Below are positions 4,968 through 8,712 of a stretch of 8,712 nucleotides of DNA, piece after piece; the first letter of the stretch is position 1; every line of letters begins with the position of its first letter. The stretch lies in the NCBI GenBank assembly GCA_013329085.1, contig DUKX01000066.1:208-8919 (forward strand), read 5' to 3'. The position numbers and the translations under genes are program-made. The DNA comes from Methanofastidiosum sp. Lineage in GTDB: Archaea > Methanobacteriota_B > Thermococci > Methanofastidiosales > Methanofastidiosaceae. Below the pieces are notes generated by a model. That model made no database searches. It was not told the origin of the DNA and saw only the letters and a program-made list of their open reading frames with translations.

Positions 4968-6671
4968 ATGGAAGATATTTCTATTGTTCTTTGTGGTGAA
5001 GCTGGACAAGGTATAGAAACTATTGAAGATATATTAACAAAAATACTCAAGGATTCAAAATACAATATATTTGCCGTAAAGGAATATATGTCAAGGGTTA
5101 GGGGTGGCTCAAACTCTACAGAGATTAGAGTGTTCCAAAAACCTATTAGGGCGTATGTTGATAGAATCGATTTATTATTTGCTTTAAGTAACAAATCCTT
5201 AGATCATCTAAAAGATAGAATCTCAGATAATACAATAATATTTGGAGATAAAGAGATCTTAGGCGATATTCAAAAAGTCATCGACATCCCTTTGTCAAAA
5301 ATTACTAAGAAGATAGGAAGCAGCGTTTATAGCAATACTGTTACTGCAGGTGTAATATGTGGAATGCTTAATGTTTCAGAATATGAGTTCCGAAATTTTA
5401 TTACAAAATACTTTGAAAAAAAAGGAGAGCCAATAATAAACAAAAATCTTGAAGCTGCAAGTGAAGGATTTGAATTGGCCAAAAAGATAATCGAATCTGG
5501 AGTCACTATAAAAGTGAAAAAAAGTGAGGAACTGTCCAGAGATATAAGCAAGGATATACTAATTTCAGGTAAAGATGCAGTTGCACTTGGAGCTCTAGCT
5601 GGGGGGTGCAACTTTATTTCTGGTTATCCAATGTCACCTGCTACAGGAATTCTTTCTTTTATGTCTACTTACTCAAAGGAATTTGAGGTTGTTGCTGAAC
5701 AATCAGAAGATGAGATAAGTGCCATTAATATGGCCATTGGAGCTTGGTACGCAGGTGGGAGAGGGATGATTACAACATCCGGAGGAGGATTTGCTTTGAT
5801 GGAAGAAGGAGTAAGCTTGGCAGGAATGGCTGAAACTCCCGTAGTTATCCACATAGGCCAAAGACCTGGGCCAGCCACAGGCCTCCCAACAAGAACTGAA
5901 CAAGGTGACCTTGATCTTGCGTTATATGCTGGCCATGGAGATTTTGCACGAATAATATTGTCGCCCGGTAGTATTGAAGACTGTTTTTATTTGTCAAAAT
6001 ACGCCTTTTCTTTCGCAGATAAATACCAGATACCTGTTTTTATACTAACAGACCAATATTTATTAGATTGCCAGTACAATATACCTTCTTTGGATCATAA
6101 AAAATATGGGATAAAAAGATATGTAGCACAGACAAAAGATGACTATAAAAGATACCAATTTACAAAAACAGGAGTATCCCCTAGAGGAATACCTGGGTTC
6201 GGAGAAGGACTTGTGATACAAACTGGAAATGAACATGACGAGACCGGGCATACTACTGAAAATGCAATTCTAAGAAAAAAGATGGTTGAAAAAAGATTCA
6301 ATGAAAAACTTAATCAAATCAAAAATGAAGTTATTTACCCTGAACTTCTTGGTGGAAAAGCGTACAAATATCTTTTGATAGGGTGGGGATCTACAAGAAA
6401 CATTGTAGAAGAGTCACTAAAACAATTGAGAGAACCCAAACTTGGATTTTTATATTTCAAACAATTATACCCCCTGCCAAGAGAAGTTATGGGATATCTA
6501 ATTAATGCCAAGAAAGTTATTGCTATAGAAAATAATGCCTCGGGACAATTTGCAAATCTCATAAAACGAGAAACAGGTTTTGATATTAAAAATAAGATAT
6601 TAAAATATGATGGTAGGCCATTTTCTGTTGAAGAAGTTACTACAAGAATAAAAGATATTCTGGAGGAATAA
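4968..6671 (+). CDS. korA: 2-oxoacid:ferredoxin oxidoreductase, fused gamma-alpha subunit
   Basis: The 567-residue subunit works with the next gene to oxidise a 2-oxoacid and CoA to acyl-CoA and CO2 while reducing ferredoxin. Domain order: a gamma domain (about 1-180, GEAGQG at 10-15, YMSRVRGGSN at 40-49); the alpha pyrimidine-binding domain (about 195-375, YPMSPATGI at 220-228, EQSEDEISAINMAIGA at 244-259, TTSGGGFALMEEG at 269-281, QRPGPATGLPTRTEQGDL at 298-315); and a C-terminal domain with TGNEHDETGH (419-428) and ENNASGQF (521-528). Fusion of gamma to alpha is typical of the two-subunit type in Sulfolobus, haloarchaea and many bacteria. YPMSP replaces the YPITP motif of characterised Sulfolobus enzymes. 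The substrate is unresolved (2-oxoglutarate, pyruvate or branched-chain), so the kor name is by class only. The SD AGGAGG lies 7 nt before the ATG. Confidence 0.9.
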   Translation: MEDISIVLCGEAGQGIETIEDILTKILKDSKYNIFAVKEYMSRVRGGSNSTEIRVFQKPIRAYVDRIDLLFALSNKSLDHLKDRISDNTIIFGDKEILGDIQKVIDIPLSKITKKIGSSVYSNTVTAGVICGMLNVSEYEFRNFITKYFEKKGEPIINKNLEAASEGFELAKKIIESGVTIKVKKSEELSRDISKDILISGKDAVALGALAGGCNFISGYPMSPATGILSFMSTYSKEFEVVAEQSEDEISAINMAIGAWYAGGRGMITTSGGGFALMEEGVSLAGMAETPVVIHIGQRPGPATGLPTRTEQGDLDLALYAGHGDFARIILSPGSIEDCFYLSKYAFSFADKYQIPVFILTDQYLLDCQYNIPSLDHKKYGIKRYVAQTKDDYKRYQFTKTGVSPRGIPGFGEGLVIQTGNEHDETGHTTENAILRKKMVEKRFNEKLNQIKNEVIYPELLGGKAYKYLLIGWGSTRNIVEESLKQLREPKLGFLYFKQLYPLPREVMGYLINAKKVIAIENNASGQFANLIKRETGFDIKNKILKYDGRPFSVEEVTTRIKDILEE

Positions 6672-6672
6672 A

Positions 6673-7533
6673 ATGGAAGCTAAAGATTTTGATTTACAAA
6701 ATATTGATATTTCATGGTGCCCTGGATGTGGAAACTTTACATTATTAAGAATATTAAAAGAAACATTTGCAGAACTCCAAATAAAACCTCAGGACCTTGC
6801 AGTTATTTCGGGAATTGGTCAGTCCTCAAAAACTCCCCACTATTTTAAGGCTAATACTTTTCACACATTACACGGACGAGCCATTCCAATAGCAACTGCA
6901 GTAAAGTCTATTAATCCAAATCTCACCGTAATAGCTGAAGGTGGAGACGGCGATATGTATGGAGAAGGTGGAAATCATATACTGCATGCAATAAGAAGAA
7001 ATCCAAATATCACAAATATAATACACAATAACATGGTTTACGGATTGACTAAAGGACAAGCTTCTCCCACTACAATGCTAGGCGTTAAAACTACATTACA
7101 AGTTGAAGGCGTTATCCTTGAACCTTTCAATCCCATTGCCGTTGCAATTGCATTAAATGCTTCTTTTGTAGCCCGTGCATTTGTTGGAGACATAGAACAA
7201 ACTAAAGAAATATTAAAAAAAGCTATTTCCCACAAAGGGTATGCTATAATTGATATATTCCAGCAATGCCCATCTTTTAACAAAATAAACACATTTGAAT
7301 GGTTTAAACAAAATACATATTATCTTGATGATAAACACGATCCCCTCAACAGGATTGAAGCATTCAAGAGATCTATTGAAACTAAAAAATTACCACTTGG
7401 AATTTTTTATATAAATGAAAAAAATTCATTTGAAGAAAATATTGGACTCTATAAGGATAATAAAGATCCACTGTGCTTTAGAGAAAGAGCATCAGATAAA
7501 ATACAGAAATTTATTGACTCTAAAATGCGTTGA
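6673..7533 (+). CDS. korB: 2-oxoacid:ferredoxin oxidoreductase, beta subunit (TPP-binding)
   Basis: The 286-residue beta subunit binds thiamine diphosphate and should carry the [4Fe-4S] cluster that hands electrons to ferredoxin. WCPGCGN (15-21) gives Cys16 and Cys19. GGDGDMYGEGGNHILHAIRRN (90-110) is the TPP/Mg2+ motif, followed by NNMVYGLTKGQASPT (119-133). QQCPSFN (197-203) gives Cys199. HGRAIPIATAVK (67-78) is also typical. The segment GIGQSSKTPHY (47-57) has Gln50 where Sulfolobus-type enzymes have the third cluster cysteine, while Lys53 keeps the substrate-contacting lysine position. The ATG lies 1 bp after the korA stop codon, with its SD (GGAGG, 6662-6666) inside the end of korA, so the two are co-translated. 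No separate ferredoxin-like delta subunit is present. Confidence 0.9.
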   Translation: MEAKDFDLQNIDISWCPGCGNFTLLRILKETFAELQIKPQDLAVISGIGQSSKTPHYFKANTFHTLHGRAIPIATAVKSINPNLTVIAEGGDGDMYGEGGNHILHAIRRNPNITNIIHNNMVYGLTKGQASPTTMLGVKTTLQVEGVILEPFNPIAVAIALNASFVARAFVGDIEQTKEILKKAISHKGYAIIDIFQQCPSFNKINTFEWFKQNTYYLDDKHDPLNRIEAFKRSIETKKLPLGIFYINEKNSFEENIGLYKDNKDPLCFRERASDKIQKFIDSKMR

Positions 7534-7542
7534 GTATATAAA
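7533..7542 (+). promoter_or_regulatory. TATA box for the NTF2-like membrane protein
   Basis: AGTATATAAA begins on the last base of the korB stop codon and is identical to the decamer at 251-260. It predicts transcription start near 7564 and a leader of about 32 nt ending in the SD-like GGGTGAT at 7587-7593. The gene therefore probably has its own transcript. Confidence 0.6.
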
Positions 7543-7596
7543 TTATTGACAAAAGTCTTTTAAACTTACTTAATTTTCTCACGTTAGGGTGATAAT

Positions 7597-8172
7597 ATAG
7601 CTACAAAGAAAAAGAAGAGTGTTGCTGAGAAAAAAATAACTAAGACTACTAAGACTGCATCTAAAAAGGCCGTGACTACAAAAACTAAGACAAGTGCAAC
7701 TAAAACAGAAAAATCATTTTTGAACGATAAGAAGAAAATAACTATGGTTGGAGCAGTTGCACTAGTGTTGATAATTGCTGCAATAGCTGGATTTTTTTAT
7801 ATGCAAGAAAATGAAAAAAATAAAGTTGAAGAAGCAGTCAGATTACACGTTGAATATTACAATACCAGAAATATTGATGCATACTATGACCTCGTATCCC
7901 AAAATTCTAAAGAGAAATACAACATTAAGTTAGAAGATATATCTAACCTCCTAAATAAAGCTGCATTTGACGGAACAAATATTACAATTGTAAATATAAG
8001 TCAAATTACAATTCAAGGAGATGACGCAGAAGCTAGAGGCGTTATCATTGCAAAGAACAATCAAGGATCTGAAACAAAGTCATTCGTTGAACTCTATAAA
8101 AAGGAAAACGGCGTTTGGAAATACGAACAGAGAATGTGGCAAGACACAGCTACTTCACAGGTTCCTCAGTAA
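7597..8172 (+). CDS. Membrane-anchored NTF2-like domain protein with Lys/Thr-rich tail; apparent AUA start
   Basis: From an ATA start the protein has 191 residues. The first 47 include 17 lysines and 11 threonines, a low-complexity tail. One membrane helix follows at about 49-69, then an outer domain (about 70-185) beginning [25 protein letters not shown], which resembles NTF2-like/SnoaL-like folds: helix, then curved strands ending in [11 protein letters not shown]. Positive-inside logic puts the tail in the cytoplasm and the domain outside. No ATG, GTG or TTG exists between the in-frame TAG at 7585 and GTG 7672. GGGTGAT at 7587-7593 is a good SD for ATA 7597, and the next residues (ATKKKK) look like a normal N terminus. 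If ATA is not used, the start is GTG 7672 (166 aa), with a poor SD. Function is unknown. Confidence 0.75.
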   Translation: MATKKKKSVAEKKITKTTKTASKKAVTTKTKTSATKTEKSFLNDKKKITMVGAVALVLIIAAIAGFFYMQENEKNKVEEAVRLHVEYYNTRNIDAYYDLVSQNSKEKYNIKLEDISNLLNKAAFDGTNITIVNISQITIQGDDAEARGVIIAKNNQGSETKSFVELYKKENGVWKYEQRMWQDTATSQVPQ

Positions 8173-8686
8173 TAATATTTTTTCCTTTTTCACAAGGAAT
8201 AATTTTTAATTTTGCATTTTTAAATTCTTTTTTAATCTCTTTTCCCTCGTGGAGCCTATCTAAAAAAAGGGCAAGTGCAGATATCTCAGAATGAGGTTGA
8301 TTTGTAACGGAAAGATTGTAGCTAGATAACTCGTAAATATCTTTTGGAACTTTTTCTGCGCCAACTACGACCATGAGGTCTTTATTTTCATTAAAAACAA
8401 GATCTTTAATCTCGTCAATCTTTTCTTCAAATGGAGTACCATACATAGTCAAGTGCACGGATATCCCATCAAATTTTTTGAAAGCCTGCTTATATGTTTC
8501 AAAATAAACAGGGAAAACACCGCCCCACCTCTTAGAAACGCTGTCTAAACTTCGTTTTATTTTTTCATCTTTTTCCCAGATTGAGATAGAATCTGCTCCA
8601 AAGGTTCTTGAAACTAATGCAACGTGAGTTGTAATACGATGGTCCCTTTCGGGCCTGTGGCCAATCCTAAGAACTGTGATGCTCAT
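8150..8686 (-). CDS. tRNA (cytidine(56)-2'-O)-methyltransferase, archaeal Trm56
   Basis: The enzyme methylates the 2'-OH of C56 in the T loop of archaeal tRNAs using S-adenosylmethionine, helping to stabilise the D-loop/T-loop contact. It is a SPOUT-class protein of COG1303. The 178 residues carry the family N terminus [20 protein letters not shown] (5-24), then FGADSI (29-34), WGGVFPV (54-60) and VHLTMYG (77-83). The SAM-binding knot follows with VVVGAEKVP (106-114) and [20 protein letters not shown] (126-145). Length and start match the family, which usually opens with a short strand before RLGHR. The frame stays open upstream to the window edge, but the ATG at 8686 fits best. No good SD is seen. 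The gene converges on the NTF2-like gene and overlaps its 3' end by 23 bp. Confidence 0.93.
   Translation of the reverse strand: MSITVLRIGHRPERDHRITTHVALVSRTFGADSISIWEKDEKIKRSLDSVSKRWGGVFPVYFETYKQAFKKFDGISVHLTMYGTPFEEKIDEIKDLVFNENKDLMVVVGAEKVPKDIYELSSYNLSVTNQPHSEISALALFLDRLHEGKEIKKEFKNAKLKIIPCEKGKNIITEEPVK
8178..8190 (+). terminator. Oligo-T terminator of the NTF2-like gene, inside the trm56 coding region
   Basis: T tracts of six (8178-8183) and five (8186-8190) bases start 5 bp after the stop codon. They lie within the 3' part of the convergent trm56 gene, where they encode its Lys-rich C terminus. More T tracts follow at 8202-8238. Confidence 0.45.
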
Positions 8687-8712
8687 TTTTTGATCATTGT
8701 AGAAGACATTTG

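Noticed and set aside
4946..5194. Minus-strand open frame of 82 codons opposite the start of korA
   Set aside because: It lies over the strongly conserved gamma domain, shows no recognisable motif and has no SD or promoter; it is a shadow of korA.
5327..5611. Minus-strand open frame of 94 codons within korA
   Set aside because: It is Ser/Ala/Leu-rich, antisense to the conserved gamma-alpha junction, and has no independent start signals.
7551..7561. AAAAG-T-CTTTT repeat after korB as terminator or operator
   Set aside because: It is a 5-bp low-complexity dyad easily formed by chance in this AT-rich region, with no T tract beyond the arm itself.
8021..8209. 62-codon + frame overlapping the NTF2-like gene and running past its stop
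   Set aside because: It is out of frame with a gene that has clear domain structure, lacks its own SD and resembles no known protein.

Overview
The window reads as archaeal chromosome, probably from a low-GC euryarchaeon. The strongest evidence is the minus-strand gene at the right edge, which encodes a Trm56-type tRNA C56 2'-O-methyltransferase, an archaeal family. Supporting signs are archaeal-type TATA boxes upstream of most transcription units, oligo-T tracts instead of hairpin terminators, and a mix of strong Shine-Dalgarno (SD) starts with at least one apparently leaderless start. A heterotrophic or methanogen-related lineage is plausible, but I cannot name the genus. No rRNA, tRNA, CRISPR array, insertion sequence or phage gene is visible.

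Layout, left to right, all on + except the last gene: (1) a 64-residue basic protein of unknown function; (2) a four-helix membrane protein with a C-terminal zinc ribbon, probably translated from a leaderless mRNA; (3) a polar amino-acid ABC importer (lipoprotein binding protein, permease, ATPase) with tight spacing and an 8-bp overlap, followed after about 24 bp by an exported alpha-acetolactate decarboxylase; (4) a stand-alone nitroreductase-family flavoprotein; (5) a two-gene 2-oxoacid:ferredoxin oxidoreductase (fused gamma-alpha subunit, then beta subunit) behind its own TATA boxes; (6) a single-pass membrane protein with a Lys/Thr-rich tail and an NTF2-like outer domain, which seems to start at an AUA codon; (7) convergent trm56, whose 3' end overlaps gene 6 by 23 bp.

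A coherent reading, which is inference, is amino-acid use. The importer brings in a polar amino acid. Transamination would yield 2-oxoacids. The oxidoreductase would oxidise these to acyl-CoA while reducing ferredoxin. The acetolactate decarboxylase would divert acetolactate to acetoin, although its export signal sits oddly with a cytoplasmic substrate.

The points most worth a second look are: the apparent AUA start; a glutamine where characterised oxidoreductase beta subunits have the third [4Fe-4S] cysteine; the exported acetolactate decarboxylase attached to an amino-acid importer operon; and a perfect 7-1-7 palindrome against the importer's TATA box plus a 7-bp hairpin next to its SD. I see no clearly new multi-gene system. 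Most genes belong to known families.
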